64,000 nt of DNA from Pseudomonas putida (lineage in GTDB: Bacteria > Pseudomonadota > Gammaproteobacteria > Pseudomonadales > Pseudomonadaceae). A program made the translations under genes and the position numbers. The notes beneath the pieces are model-generated. The model was not told the origin of the DNA, ran no database searches, and saw nothing but the letters and a program-made list of their open reading frames with translations. Shown here piece after piece: positions 42,138 through 51,165 of this stretch (the first letter of the stretch is position 1; the number at the start of each line of letters is the position of its first letter). The stretch is taken from assembly GCF_016406145.1 (NCBI RefSeq), contig NZ_CP066306.1:124001-188000 (forward strand), given 5' to 3'.

Positions 42138-43541
42138 TCAGTGCGGTGCGTTGAACTGCGACGCCAGTTCGCGCAGCAAACTCTCGGCCTCGAGCACCTT
42201 GTTCACGACGTCCTCAGCCTTCTCCCGGGTAACGCCCAGGCGCTCCAGCAACTCGTCAGGGATCGCCTCCTGCGGCCCCGAGCCGATGCCGCGGCAGCGC
42301 AGCAGACGGGTCGCCAGGCACACCAGGTTGGGGTACGCCGAGTATTCGCCGTCATAGGCAGGATCATGCTGGAAGCGCAGCGCGGTCGACAGCTCTTCGG
42401 GCATGTCCCACAGCTTCATCAGCCAGGCGCCAATCTGCTCGCGGCTGATACCCAGCAGGTGCTGCTCCACATAGGTGTGGCACAGGTGCGGGTTGACCTC
42501 CAGATGGCGGCAGATCAGCGAGAAGTGCGGCGGGAACACATGGGCCAGCAGTAGATAGCCGAAGTTGTGCAGCAGCCCGGCCAGGTAAGTCAGGCCGGCC
42601 TCAGGGCGTTCGGCACGGGGCATGGCCCGGGTCAGGCCTTCGATGATCGCCGCGGTGTAGATCGACTGTTGCCAGTACGGCGTCGCCTGTTGCGGATGGT
42701 CCTTGGGCAGGCTCAACGTCTTGCCCAATGCCAGGCCCAGGGCCAGGTTGATCACCAGATCGAAGCCAAGGACGCGGACGATGGCATCTTCCACCGAGCG
42801 GATCTTGCCTGGGGAAGCGTAATAGGGCGAGGCTGCCCAGCTGACGACTTGTGCGGCCAGAGCCGGGTCGGTTTCGACCACACCGGTGATGTCGTCGATG
42901 CTGGCGTTGGGGTCGACCCGCAGCTTGATGATTTTCTGCGCCGTATCGGCCAGTGGCGGGATCTCTATGGTTTCTTCCAGGCGCTTCTGGATGCGGCGGG
43001 CGGTGAATGCCTGCACTGCAAGGGTAATCTCCCTGGAGTCATCATCCGGGCGGTCGAGATTGGGGCGGATTTCCCTTACGGGTTGGCCGAAAGTGCCAGC
43101 GCTGGCCTTTTGCATCATGCGCTTGAAGTCGTCACGCTGGATTTCCAGCAACAGACCGGCTTCGCCGGACTGGATCAACAGGCGTTCGGCATCGAGCAAC
43201 TTGCCTTCATAGAGGCAGGGCGAGCTGGTCAGTGCCGGAATCGCAGGCAAGGCCTTCAGATGGTGCTTGTCGAGCATCTGCTTCAGGCGTTGTACCGGCA
43301 CGGCTTTGAGCTTGCGGCCCGTCAGCTCTTCCAGACGATTGAGGTCCAGCAGCTTGCTCTGCGGGAACAGCACCATCAATGCGCCGATTTCGTCATCGAG
43401 CAGGATCGCCTGTACCCGTGAAGCAGCCGGCAGTTGCGTATGCTCTGGCACCTCGCGATAGGCAACGCCCAGTTTTTCGAGCAACAGCCGGATAACAGAC
43501 GGTGCGTGTGGGGTTGCGGTGTCCAGGGCAGCTTCAGTCAT
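42138..43541 (-). CDS. YbaK-like domain fused to HDOD signalling domain
   Basis: A 467-aa cytoplasmic protein. Residues about 15-150 look like a YbaK/ProX aminoacyl-tRNA deacylase-type domain (IRLLLEKLGVAYREVPEHTQ, then LLDLNRLEELTGRKLKAVP). Residues about 200-400 are an HDOD domain (IPPLADTAQKIIKLRVDPNA, VVETDPALAAQVVSWAASP, YLAGLLHNFGYLLLAHVFP). HDOD proteins act in signalling without enzymatic HD residues. The combination suggests the YbaK part senses a ligand. Downstream of, and on the same strand as, recG. Confidence 0.88.
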   Translation of the reverse strand: MTEAALDTATPHAPSVIRLLLEKLGVAYREVPEHTQLPAASRVQAILLDDEIGALMVLFPQSKLLDLNRLEELTGRKLKAVPVQRLKQMLDKHHLKALPAIPALTSSPCLYEGKLLDAERLLIQSGEAGLLLEIQRDDFKRMMQKASAGTFGQPVREIRPNLDRPDDDSREITLAVQAFTARRIQKRLEETIEIPPLADTAQKIIKLRVDPNASIDDITGVVETDPALAAQVVSWAASPYYASPGKIRSVEDAIVRVLGFDLVINLALGLALGKTLSLPKDHPQQATPYWQQSIYTAAIIEGLTRAMPRAERPEAGLTYLAGLLHNFGYLLLAHVFPPHFSLICRHLEVNPHLCHTYVEQHLLGISREQIGAWLMKLWDMPEELSTALRFQHDPAYDGEYSAYPNLVCLATRLLRCRGIGSGPQEAIPDELLERLGVTREKAEDVVNKVLEAESLLRELASQFNAPH

Positions 43542-43619
43542 GGTCCGTATCCACTGATTCTTTTAAACGCGAAGTATAACCAGTCTGGTCGCAAAGCTGG
43601 ATCCATTCTGGTACTGACG

Positions 43620-45698
43620 TCACACTTGGCCATATTGCTGGCCGTGGCGCAGCCAGCGGTCGAGCAGCGGGCTGACGTGCTCGGGCCAGCGTGCAATGAG
43701 GGCTTGTGCGGCGTCGCGCACGGCTGGCAACAGGTCGGCATCGCGCATCAGGTCGGCGACCTTGAATTGTAACAAGCCGGTCTGGCGCGTCCCGAGCATC
43801 TCGCCCGGGCCGCGCAGCTCCAGGTCCTTTTCAGCGATGACGAAGCCGTCGTTGGTTTCGCGCATGATTCCCAGGCGTTCGCGGCCGATCTGCGACAGCG
43901 GCGGGTGATACAGCAGCACGCAGTGGCTCACCGCGCTGCCCCTGCCTACCCGGCCGCGCAACTGGTGCAGTTGGGCAAGGCCCAGGCGTTCAGGGTTTTC
44001 GATGATCATCAGGCTGGCGTTAGGGACGTCCACACCCACTTCGATCACCGTGGTTGCGACCAGCAGTTGCAGGTCGCCTTGCTTGAATTCGGCCATCACC
44101 GCGGCCTTTTCCGCGGGTTTCATGCGCCCGTGGATCAGGCCCACGCGCAGTTCCCCCAAGGCGCTGCCCAGCTCCTCGTAGGTGCTCTCGGCTGCCTGGC
44201 AGGTAAGTTCTTCGGACTCTTCGATCAGGGTGCAGACCCAATAGGCTTGGCGCCCTTCGGCGCAAGCGGCGCGCACCCGCTCGACCACTTCGAAACGCCG
44301 GCTGTCGGCCACCAGCACGGTATTTACCGGCGTGCGCCCTGGCGGTAATTCGTCGAGCACCGAGGTGTCGAGGTCGGCATAGGCGCTCATCGCCAGCGTG
44401 CGCGGGATCGGGGTGGCGGTCATGATCAGCTGGTGCGGGCACAGTTCGCCTGCGACACCCTTCTTGCGCAGGGCCAGACGTTGTTGCACACCAAAACGGT
44501 GCTGTTCGTCGATGATCGCCAAGGCCAGGTGCTTGAATTGCACTTCTTCTTGGAACAACGCGTGGGTACCCACCACCATCGGCGCACCGTTGGCGATCTG
44601 TTCCAGGGCGCTGGCGCGGGCCTTGCCCTTGAGCTTGCCGGCCAGCCAGGCGACTTCCAGGCCCAGCGGCTCCAGCCAGCGCTTGAAGGTGATGTAGTGC
44701 TGCTCGGCGAGAATCTCGGTGGGCGCCATCAGCGCCACCTGGTAGCCGGCCTCCAGTGCCTGCAGCGCCGCCAGTGCGGCAACTACGGTCTTGCCGGCGC
44801 CGACATCACCCTGTACCAGGCGCATCATCGGCTCGGCCTGGCTCAGGTCGTAGGCGATTTCATCGGCTACCCGCTGCTGTGCGCCCGTCGGCTTGAAGCC
44901 CAGGTTGGCCAGGTATTGCAACTGCAGGCGCTTGGCCTTGGGCAGAACCGGTGCGCGCAAGCTGCGCAGGCTTTCACGCAGGCGCTGTTGCGACAGCTGG
45001 TGGGTGAGCAGCTCTTCGAAGGCAAGGCGGTGCTGGGCCCAGTGCTGGCCTTCGGCGAGCTCATCAAGGTCGGCATCGGCCGGCGGGTTGTGCAGGTAGC
45101 GGATGGCATCGTCCAGCGGTGCCAGGTGGTAGTCCCGGGCCAGTTCGTCCGGCAACCAATCCGGCAGGCTGCGTGGGCCAAGCATATCCAGGCTTTGCTG
45201 GCAGAGCAGGCGCAGGCGCTGCTGGGTGAGGCCTTCGGTAGACGGGTAGATCGGCGTCAGGGTCTGCTCTACCGGCGGTGGCGGCTCGTCGCCATTGAGT
45301 GCACGGTACTCCGGATGGTAGATCTCCAGGCCCGAGGCGCCGGGGCGGGCCTCGCCATAGCAGCGCAGGTGGGTACCGCGCTTGAGGCCTTCCTTTTGCG
45401 CATTGCTGAAGTGATAGAAGCGCAGGCTGAGCACGCCGCTGCCATCACCCAGGCGCACGACAAGGCTGCGGCGTTTGCCCATGGTCACATCGGCGCCACT
45501 GACCACCCCTTCGATCACGGCGTCCTGGCCGGGGCGCAGGGCACCGATAGGCACCACCCGGGTGCGGTCCTGGTAACGCAGCGGCAGGTGGAACAACACG
45601 TCCTGCAGGTTTTCCAGGCCCACCTTGGCGAGCTTCTGCGCCATGGCTTCGCCTACGCCCTTGAGCGCGGTGACAGAGACCTTCGACAGCTCAGTCAT
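43620..45698 (-). CDS. recG: ATP-dependent DNA helicase RecG
   Basis: Branch-migration helicase of 692 aa that processes stalled forks and recombination intermediates. N-terminal wedge/OB domain (PLRYQDRTRVVPIGALRPGQ, MGKRRSLVVRLGDGSG), Walker A QGDVGAGKTVV, DEQH box IIDEQHRFGVQQR, motif III TATPIPRTLAMSAYGD-like (TATPIPRTLAMSAYAD), and C-terminal motifs with LHQLRGRVGRGSAVSHC. Its ATG is 3 bp from the oxyR stop, an oxyR-recG operon as in other pseudomonads. Confidence 0.97.
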   Translation of the reverse strand: MTELSKVSVTALKGVGEAMAQKLAKVGLENLQDVLFHLPLRYQDRTRVVPIGALRPGQDAVIEGVVSGADVTMGKRRSLVVRLGDGSGVLSLRFYHFSNAQKEGLKRGTHLRCYGEARPGASGLEIYHPEYRALNGDEPPPPVEQTLTPIYPSTEGLTQQRLRLLCQQSLDMLGPRSLPDWLPDELARDYHLAPLDDAIRYLHNPPADADLDELAEGQHWAQHRLAFEELLTHQLSQQRLRESLRSLRAPVLPKAKRLQLQYLANLGFKPTGAQQRVADEIAYDLSQAEPMMRLVQGDVGAGKTVVAALAALQALEAGYQVALMAPTEILAEQHYITFKRWLEPLGLEVAWLAGKLKGKARASALEQIANGAPMVVGTHALFQEEVQFKHLALAIIDEQHRFGVQQRLALRKKGVAGELCPHQLIMTATPIPRTLAMSAYADLDTSVLDELPPGRTPVNTVLVADSRRFEVVERVRAACAEGRQAYWVCTLIEESEELTCQAAESTYEELGSALGELRVGLIHGRMKPAEKAAVMAEFKQGDLQLLVATTVIEVGVDVPNASLMIIENPERLGLAQLHQLRGRVGRGSAVSHCVLLYHPPLSQIGRERLGIMRETNDGFVIAEKDLELRGPGEMLGTRQTGLLQFKVADLMRDADLLPAVRDAAQALIARWPEHVSPLLDRWLRHGQQYGQV

Positions 45699-45701
45699 GA
45701 C

Positions 45702-46628
45702 TCAGGCCGGTTGTTCCACAGCGGGCTTGGCTACCGAGCAGAGGCGAATCGAGTCGGCAAGGATCTCGATGGCCTTGGGCCGCGGGAAGCTTGCGCGCCA
45801 GGCGATGGCTACAGTGCGGAACGGTGCCGGTGCGGTGAGCGGCCGCACCTCGATGACCCCTGGTGCGTAGTGGTGGCTGTGCACCGCCGAAAGCGGCAGG
45901 ATCGACACGCCCAGGCCCGAAGCGACCATGTGGCGGATGGTTTCCAGCGAGCTGGACTCCACCGTGGTGTGCTTGGCGCCTTCGCCCCCCTTGTTCAGCG
46001 TCGGGCAGGCCTCCAGAACCTGGTCGCGGAAGCAGTGGCCCTCGCCGAGCAGCAGCAGGCTCTTGTCGTTGAGCATGGCGGTGTCGATGGTTTTTTTCGC
46101 CGTCCAAGGGTGGTCGGCGGGCATCAGGGCACAGAATGGCTCATCGTACAGTGGCAGCGTCAGCACGTCGGCTTCGTTGAACGGCAGGGCGATGATCACT
46201 GCGTCGAGTTCACCATTGCGCAGTTTTTCGCGCAGCACGTGGGTGAAGTTCTCTTCGATGTACAGGGGCATCTGCGGTGCCACGCGGTGCAGCTGCGGGA
46301 TCAGGTGCGGGAAGAGGTAAGGGCCGACGGTATAGATCGCACCGACCTTGAGCGGGGCGGTGAGCTGGTTCTTGCCGGCCTGGGCCAGTTCGCGGATGCC
46401 CTGCGCCTGCTCCAGTACCTTCTGTGCTTGGGCGACGATGCTTTCACCGACTGGCGTCAGTCGCACCGCGCTCTTGCTGCGCTCGAAGATCAGCACGCCA
46501 AGCTCGTCCTCAAGTTTTTTGACACCGACGGACAGAGTGGGCTGGCTGACATGGCAACGCTCGGCGGCGTGGCCGAAGTGCTGTTCCTGGGCAAGAGTGA
46601 CGATGTAGCGTAGTTCTGTGAGGGTCAT
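45702..46628 (-). CDS. oxyR: hydrogen peroxide-inducible activator
   Basis: LysR-family peroxide sensor of 308 aa. N-terminal helix-turn-helix (HFGHAAERCHVSQPTLSVGVKKLE). The redox pair sits at the canonical positions: Cys199 in LLGEGHCFRDQ and Cys208 in VLEACP, forming the disulfide that activates katG/ahpC-type genes. It is transcribed ahead of recG with a 3-bp gap, so peroxide signalling and DNA repair share a transcript. Confidence 0.97.
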   Translation of the reverse strand: MTLTELRYIVTLAQEQHFGHAAERCHVSQPTLSVGVKKLEDELGVLIFERSKSAVRLTPVGESIVAQAQKVLEQAQGIRELAQAGKNQLTAPLKVGAIYTVGPYLFPHLIPQLHRVAPQMPLYIEENFTHVLREKLRNGELDAVIIALPFNEADVLTLPLYDEPFCALMPADHPWTAKKTIDTAMLNDKSLLLLGEGHCFRDQVLEACPTLNKGGEGAKHTTVESSSLETIRHMVASGLGVSILPLSAVHSHHYAPGVIEVRPLTAPAPFRTVAIAWRASFPRPKAIEILADSIRLCSVAKPAVEQPA

Positions 46629-46722
46629 AACGTGCGTCCATGAAGTTGCGAGGCCAGCATAGCGGCTGCAATCGATAGACGCACGTTATCAGACTTGCCG
46701 ATTTGTGACAGAAACAAAAGTC

Positions 46723-47457
46723 TCAGCGACGGTCCAGCGAGTAGACGAACGGTGCTACGACTTCAATCGTGCCATTGTTCAGCAATTCCGCAGGCGGCTT
46801 GGGCACTTTGCCGGCCCGGCGGATCATTTCCAGGGTTGCCCGGTCCAGTGCTGCGCTGCCCGAACCTCCTGCCATGGAGTACGAGACCACTTTGCCTTCA
46901 GCATCGACCACGAAGCGCAGGCGGTTGATGCCCTGAAGGCCCCGGCGACGTGCGTCCTCCGGGTAGCGCTTGTACTTCGCCAGGTGGCGCAGCAGATCAC
47001 TCTGCCACGTAGGCAACGCTTTGCTGTTCGCTGCAATACTTGGTGCCGGTGCCGCCGACTTCTGCGGTGGCGTGTTGGTTGGTGGGGTGTCCACGACCTG
47101 TTCTTTGGCCGGTGGCTCATCCTTCGGCGGCTCAGGCTTTTTCTCAGGCTTCGGCGGTTGAGGCTTGGGTTTGGGCTTGGGCGGCTTGGCGATGGCGATC
47201 TTTGGTTTGGGCGCTTCAGCCACCTTGGGCAACGGCGGCTCTTCGACCGGTGCCGGCGGCTGTGGAGCGGCCTTCGGTGGTGGTGGCGGTGCGGGCTCGG
47301 GCAGCGGTGCCAGTTCAACCATCATGGCTGCCGGGGGCAGCTCGACGGCCTGGGGCACCGACCAGTTGAGCGTGAGCAGCACAGCGACGGCATGGACACC
47401 CAGCACAAGTGCCAGGCTGCCGCTGTAACGCGCCAGATTGTGCCGCGTCTTCGTCAT
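46723..47457 (-). CDS. tonB: TonB energy transducer
   Basis: Periplasm-spanning protein of 244 aa that carries energy from ExbB-ExbD to outer-membrane receptors for siderophores and cobalamin. One N-terminal helix (SGSLALVLGVHAVAVLLTLNW), a long Pro/Lys/Glu-rich spacer (about 55-125) and the C-terminal TonB domain with KYKRYPEDARRRGLQG and GSGSAALDRATLEMIRRAG. Start overlaps the exbD stop by 4 bp. Order exbB-exbD-tonB on one transcript. Confidence 0.95.
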   Translation of the reverse strand: MTKTRHNLARYSGSLALVLGVHAVAVLLTLNWSVPQAVELPPAAMMVELAPLPEPAPPPPPKAAPQPPAPVEEPPLPKVAEAPKPKIAIAKPPKPKPKPQPPKPEKKPEPPKDEPPAKEQVVDTPPTNTPPQKSAAPAPSIAANSKALPTWQSDLLRHLAKYKRYPEDARRRGLQGINRLRFVVDAEGKVVSYSMAGGSGSAALDRATLEMIRRAGKVPKPPAELLNNGTIEVVAPFVYSLDRR

Positions 47458-47882
47458 TTCTTGGCTGCCGTCTCGAGACCTACCAGACCGACTTTGAGGT
47501 AGCCGGCCGCGCGCATGTTGTTCATCACTTCCATCAGGTCACCGTAATCCACGCCTTTGTCGGCCTGGAAGAAGATGGTGGTTTCCTTGTCGCCCTTGGT
47601 CTTGGCGTCGAGCATCGGGCCAAGCTGGCTGGGTGCAGGCACCTGATCGTCACCGACATACAGCTTCTGGTCGGCCTTGACGCTGACGAACACCGGTTTT
47701 TCCGGCCTCGGTGCCGGCTTGGCAGTCGAAGCCGGCAGGTCGACCTTGATGTCGACCGTGGCCAGGGGCGCGGCCACCATGAAGATGATCAGCAGTACCA
47801 GCATCACGTCGATGAACGGCGTGACGTTGATTTCGTGGTTTTCGGCGAGGTCGTCGCCACCTTCGTTGAGATGCAGGCCCAT
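47454..47882 (-). CDS. exbD: biopolymer transport protein ExbD
   Basis: Inner membrane partner of ExbB, 142 aa: one helix near the N-terminus (NVTPFIDVMLVLLIIFMVAAP) containing the essential Asp of the proton path, then a periplasmic domain (VFVSVKADQKLYVGDDQVP). It lies 3 bp after exbB and overlaps tonB. Confidence 0.95.
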   Translation of the reverse strand: MGLHLNEGGDDLAENHEINVTPFIDVMLVLLIIFMVAAPLATVDIKVDLPASTAKPAPRPEKPVFVSVKADQKLYVGDDQVPAPSQLGPMLDAKTKGDKETTIFFQADKGVDYGDLMEVMNNMRAAGYLKVGLVGLETAAKK

Positions 47883-47885
47883 GGC

Positions 47886-48857
47886 TTACCCCACTTTCAC
47901 CATGTGCGGGGCGACGCGCTCGCCACCCTGGTGGTCCAGGTCACGGCTGACCAGCAGCAGAACCTGCGCCGAAGCATCGGAAACCTGAGCTTTGTAGCCG
48001 GCGATGGAGCGGGCGAAGACGTTGTAGATAACTACGGCCGGGATCGCTGCGACCAGGCCCAGGGCGGTGGCCAGCAGGGCTTCGGCGATACCGGGGGCAA
48101 CGACGGCCAGGTTGGTGGTCTGTGTTTTGGCGATGCCGATGAAGCTGTTCATGATGCCCCACACGGTACCGAACAGGCCGACGAACGGCGCGGTGGACCC
48201 GATGGTGGCGAGCACGCCGGTGCCGCTGCTCATGTTGCGTCCGCTGGCATGCACCAGACGCTCCAGGCGGAAGCTCACGCGTTCCTTGATGCCCTCTTTT
48301 TCACGGGCGTTTGCCGACAGGCGCATTTCTTCCAAAGCATCGTGGACCAGCGTGTGGGCCAGGGTGCCTTCCTTGTTGGAGACTTCGCTGGCCTCCTTGA
48401 GGCTGGCAGACTTCTTCAGCTGTGCGATTTCGCCGCGCAGGCGACGCTTGGCGCCCATCAGCTCGAAGCCCTTGGCGATCCAGATGGTCCAGGTGATGAT
48501 CGAGGCAATGGCCAGACCGATCATGACCGCTTTCACAACAACGTCGGCGTTCTTGTACATGCCCCATGGGGACAGGTCATGGGCCATGCCCAGCGAAGTG
48601 TTCTCGACCACGGCTTCGGTGCTTGGGGCCGCTGCCGCCGGCGCATCGACCGGCGTTGCGACCTGAGCGTCGCCAGCAGGTGCCTGGCCTTCGGCGGCAG
48701 GGGTGGCCGGCGCGCTTGCAGCTGCAGGGGTACTGACGTTGGTATTGGGCTCATCGGCCATGGCTACTGGGGCCAGCACCAGGCTGAACATCAGCGCGGC
48801 AATGGCGCGCCAGGCGCGTGACGGGGTTGGCGAAGCGGAAGTGTGAGTACGTGTCAT
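47886..48857 (-). CDS. exbB: biopolymer transport protein ExbB (long form)
   Basis: Proton-channel subunit of the Ton system, 323 aa. The start MTRTHTSASPTPSRA fits the AGG-containing site and gives a cleavable signal (IAALMFSLVLAPVAMA) followed by an Ala/Pro-rich periplasmic segment of about 60 residues, an extension found in Pseudomonas ExbB but absent in E. coli. Three helices then follow, with the family stretch ATIGSTAPFVGLFGTVWGIM and EALLATALGLVAAIPAVVIY. First gene of exbB-exbD-tonB. Confidence 0.93.
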   Translation of the reverse strand: MTRTHTSASPTPSRAWRAIAALMFSLVLAPVAMADEPNTNVSTPAAASAPATPAAEGQAPAGDAQVATPVDAPAAAAPSTEAVVENTSLGMAHDLSPWGMYKNADVVVKAVMIGLAIASIITWTIWIAKGFELMGAKRRLRGEIAQLKKSASLKEASEVSNKEGTLAHTLVHDALEEMRLSANAREKEGIKERVSFRLERLVHASGRNMSSGTGVLATIGSTAPFVGLFGTVWGIMNSFIGIAKTQTTNLAVVAPGIAEALLATALGLVAAIPAVVIYNVFARSIAGYKAQVSDASAQVLLLVSRDLDHQGGERVAPHMVKVG

Positions 48858-48931
48858 GCTGGCCGGACCTGATGAAGAAAAAAGTGTGCGTTCTCCAAGG
48901 CCTCGAGATAGGCCGAGAACAGATAGGGGTG

Positions 48932-48966
48932 CCATTATTGCAAGTAATTCTTGTTAACAAAAGTAA
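48932..48966 (-). promoter_or_regulatory. exbB promoter with overlapping palindrome
   Basis: On the minus strand TTGTTA (48960-48955), 16 nt, ATAATG (48938-48933). The -35 lies in the perfect palindrome ttgttaacaa (48951-48960), which extends with mismatches to either side. An AT-rich operator over the -35 of a TonB operon suggests Fur or a similar repressor, but the match to a Fur box is poor. Confidence 0.45.
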
Positions 48967-49048
48967 TCTCGTTGCTTTTTTCGCCCATGGTCTAGCCGCC
49001 TATCGTGTAATCCGGCTAGCCTGATCCTTTGGTCTAGGGAGTTAAGTG

Positions 49049-49906
49049 ATGTCAGACCGTTCCGTATTGATCGTAGGTTGTGGTGATGTCGGCGGCCGGC
49101 TGGCTCGCCAATTGCTCGCCCGTGGCTGGCAGGTAAGCGGCCTGCGCCGTTCGGTCGAACACCTGCCACAGCGTGTTGTACCGATCGCTGCCGACCTGTC
49201 CGATTCGGGCATGCCCCAGGCTTGGCCGCAGCATTCCCCGGATTATCTGGTGTATTGCGTAGCCGCCAGCCAGCACGATGAGGCGGGTTATCAAAGCGCT
49301 TACGTTGAAGGCTTGCGTCACGTGCTGGGTTGGCTGGCCGAGCGCGGACAGCGCCCGCGCCGCCTGCTGTTCGTGTCCAGCAGCAGTGTTTTTGCACAAA
49401 AGGATGGGGAGTGGATCGATGAGACCGCACCTACCGAGCCGCAAGGCTATTCGGGGCGTGTGATGCTGGAGGCTGAGCGGCTGGCCCTGGCCAGCGGCAT
49501 GCCGGCAAGCATCGTGCGCCTGACAGGGATCTATGGCCCAGGGCGTGAGTGGCTCCTCAGCCAGGTGCGTCAGGGCTATCGGGTGGCGACCGAGCCGCCG
49601 CTGTATGGCAACCGTATTCATGCCGAGGATGCCGCAAGCCTGCTGGCGTTCCTGCTGCAGGCCGATGCCGATGGTGTGGCGTTGGACGATTGCTATATAG
49701 GCGTTGACGACGACCCTGCGCCGCTGGCCGATGTGGTTGGCTGGTTGCGAGCGTACATGGGCGTGACCGAATGGTCCGATGAGCAGCGGGTGCGCCGCAC
49801 CGGCAGCAAGCGCTGCAGCAATGCCCGGGTGCGGGCATTGGGTTGGGTACCGGAGTATCCGAGTTACAAGGAAGGGTACGCGGCGATCCTGAAAGGTGAA
49901 GGCTGA
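49049..49906 (+). CDS. NAD-dependent epimerase/dehydratase family protein
   Basis: Short-chain-dehydrogenase-like protein of 285 aa with the Rossmann motif VLIVGCGDVGGRLARQLLARG at the N-terminus and RLTGIYGPGREWLL later (the YxxxK catalytic pair of extended SDRs is not in the usual form: YSGRVMLEAE instead). Resembles the YeeZ-type sugar epimerase group. ATG at 49049 has AGGGAG 7 nt upstream; a GTG directly before it is an alternative. Substrate unknown. Divergent from exbB. Confidence 0.85.
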   Translation: MSDRSVLIVGCGDVGGRLARQLLARGWQVSGLRRSVEHLPQRVVPIAADLSDSGMPQAWPQHSPDYLVYCVAASQHDEAGYQSAYVEGLRHVLGWLAERGQRPRRLLFVSSSSVFAQKDGEWIDETAPTEPQGYSGRVMLEAERLALASGMPASIVRLTGIYGPGREWLLSQVRQGYRVATEPPLYGNRIHAEDAASLLAFLLQADADGVALDDCYIGVDDDPAPLADVVGWLRAYMGVTEWSDEQRVRRTGSKRCSNARVRALGWVPEYPSYKEGYAAILKGEG

Positions 49907-49923
49907 AGCCTGCTGTGTTGCTG

Positions 49924-49959
49924 CTGGCCCTATCGCCGACAAGCCGGCGATAGGGCCAG
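49924..49959. terminator. long hairpin between epimerase and lipoprotein genes
   Basis: A perfect 15-bp stem, ctggccctatcgccg (49924-49938) with its complement at 49945-49959 and a 6-nt loop. This 'gccctatcgccgg' palindrome recurs in part at about 62833 and is a common P. putida intergenic element; it lies between convergent genes and probably ends transcription. Confidence 0.7.
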
Positions 49960-49980
49960 TGAAGCCTTACGGGGCTTGAG

Positions 49981-50706
49981 TCAGTCCTTCTCCAGCACCC
50001 ACTGGCGAGTACCGGCTGCCAGTTGAGGGATTTCATCGGGCTGGGCACGGTTGAGCGCCTGGAAGATCTCCAGCTTGTCGCCATCGCGCTTGAAGATGAA
50101 TGGCGCGCCACGTTGGTTGCGCTCAAGCCAAAGGCTGTCGTTGCTGCCGCCCATGCTGGCGCAATCGCCGGCCAGGCACAGCGCGTAGCGGTCCGGGCCG
50201 GGCAGGCCGGTTACGCCGCCGTTATCGGCGAAACGGACGACGCCACCTTTGCCCTGGCCTTCGACAATCTTCCAGTCCCCGCCCAGATATGCCTGGTACA
50301 GTGCTTTCTCGAAGCTGCTACCCAAGGGCGCATTACCGGGCTGTGTGGCGCGGACGAAACTGCGTTCGGCACCGGATGTGTCCGTGGCTTTCAGTTCGGC
50401 GCCGTCCAGCGCCAGCTGTTCGGTCTGGCCGCCCGGGAAGTTGGCTTGCCATTGCTTGTCGGTGGCGCTCAATTGACCGTCGGCGGCCTCGAAACCATTG
50501 CTGTAGCTGGCCTGCTGGCTGGCTACATCGAGTTTCCACTCGAAGATGGGGCCGTGTTCATTGAGGGCCTGACGCAGGCTGCCACCTTTGACGGCGGCGT
50601 TGATGGCGTCCTGGTTGATCCAGGTACCATTGAAGTCTTCGGGTTTGTGGCTGGCGCAGCCGCTCAGAAGCAGGGCTGCCAGCGCGAGGGGCAGTGCTTG
50701 ACGCAT
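49981..50706 (-). CDS. putative lipoprotein, unknown function
   Basis: A 241-aa protein with a lipoprotein signal: ALPLALAALLLSGC with lipobox LSGC, so Cys16 is lipidated. The mature part is strand-rich (FNGTWINQDAINAAVKGG, GGVVRFADNGGVTGLPGPD, YALCLAGDCASMGG) with a Cys pair in CLAGDC. The N-terminal FNGTWIN resembles META-like lipoproteins. Ser follows at +3 after the lipidated Cys (CASH), compatible with outer-membrane sorting. I cannot assign a function. Confidence 0.85.
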   Translation of the reverse strand: MRQALPLALAALLLSGCASHKPEDFNGTWINQDAINAAVKGGSLRQALNEHGPIFEWKLDVASQQASYSNGFEAADGQLSATDKQWQANFPGGQTEQLALDGAELKATDTSGAERSFVRATQPGNAPLGSSFEKALYQAYLGGDWKIVEGQGKGGVVRFADNGGVTGLPGPDRYALCLAGDCASMGGSNDSLWLERNQRGAPFIFKRDGDKLEIFQALNRAQPDEIPQLAAGTRQWVLEKD

Positions 50707-50761
50707 GGTAGGTTAACCTTGAACTGAAAGGTGACGGGCAAGGCGCCCGTCACCTGCGGCA

Positions 50762-51142
50762 TCAATCGATGACCAGGATGGCGTCCATTTCTACCTGGGC
50801 GCCTTTTGGCAGCGCGGCAACGCCAATGGCTGCACGGGCTGGATACGGCTGCTCGAAGTAGCGGCCCATGACTTCGTTGACCTTGGCGAAGTGGCTCAGG
50901 TCGGTGAGGAAGATGTTCAGCTTGACGATGTCCTTGAACGAACCGCCCGCGGCTTCGGCAACGGCCTTGAGGTTCTCGAAGACCTGTACGGTCTGGGCTT
51001 CGAAGCCCTCAACCAGTTCCATGGTGTTCGGGTCCAGCGGGATCTGGCCCGACATGTAAACGGTGTTGCCGGCCTTGATCGCTTGCGAGTAGGTACCGAT
51101 GGCGGCAGGGGCCTTGTCGCTGTTGATGACGGTCTTGCTCAT
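50762..51142 (-). CDS. ridA: reactive intermediate/imine deaminase RidA
   Basis: Cytoplasmic YjgF/YER057c-family enzyme of 126 aa that hydrolyses 2-aminoacrylate and other enamines or imines. Signature segments: [20 protein letters not shown], conserved Arg in [23 protein letters not shown]. Start [16 protein letters not shown] follows AAGGAG. It lies 23 bp after spoT on the same transcript. Confidence 0.95.
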   Translation of the reverse strand: MSKTVINSDKAPAAIGTYSQAIKAGNTVYMSGQIPLDPNTMELVEGFEAQTVQVFENLKAVAEAAGGSFKDIVKLNIFLTDLSHFAKVNEVMGRYFEQPYPARAAIGVAALPKGAQVEMDAILVID

Positions 51143-51165
51143 GATGACTCCTTGCGGTTGGCGGA

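Noticed and set aside
44433..46613. A 726-codon open frame on the plus strand, antisense to recG and oxyR
   Set aside because: It opposes two certain genes, its product is rich in Gln, His, Arg and Ala with no domain, and such frames are expected opposite GC-rich coding sequence.
48932..48966. A clear Fur box before exbB
   Set aside because: The AT-rich palindrome does not match the 19-bp Fur consensus well enough to name it.
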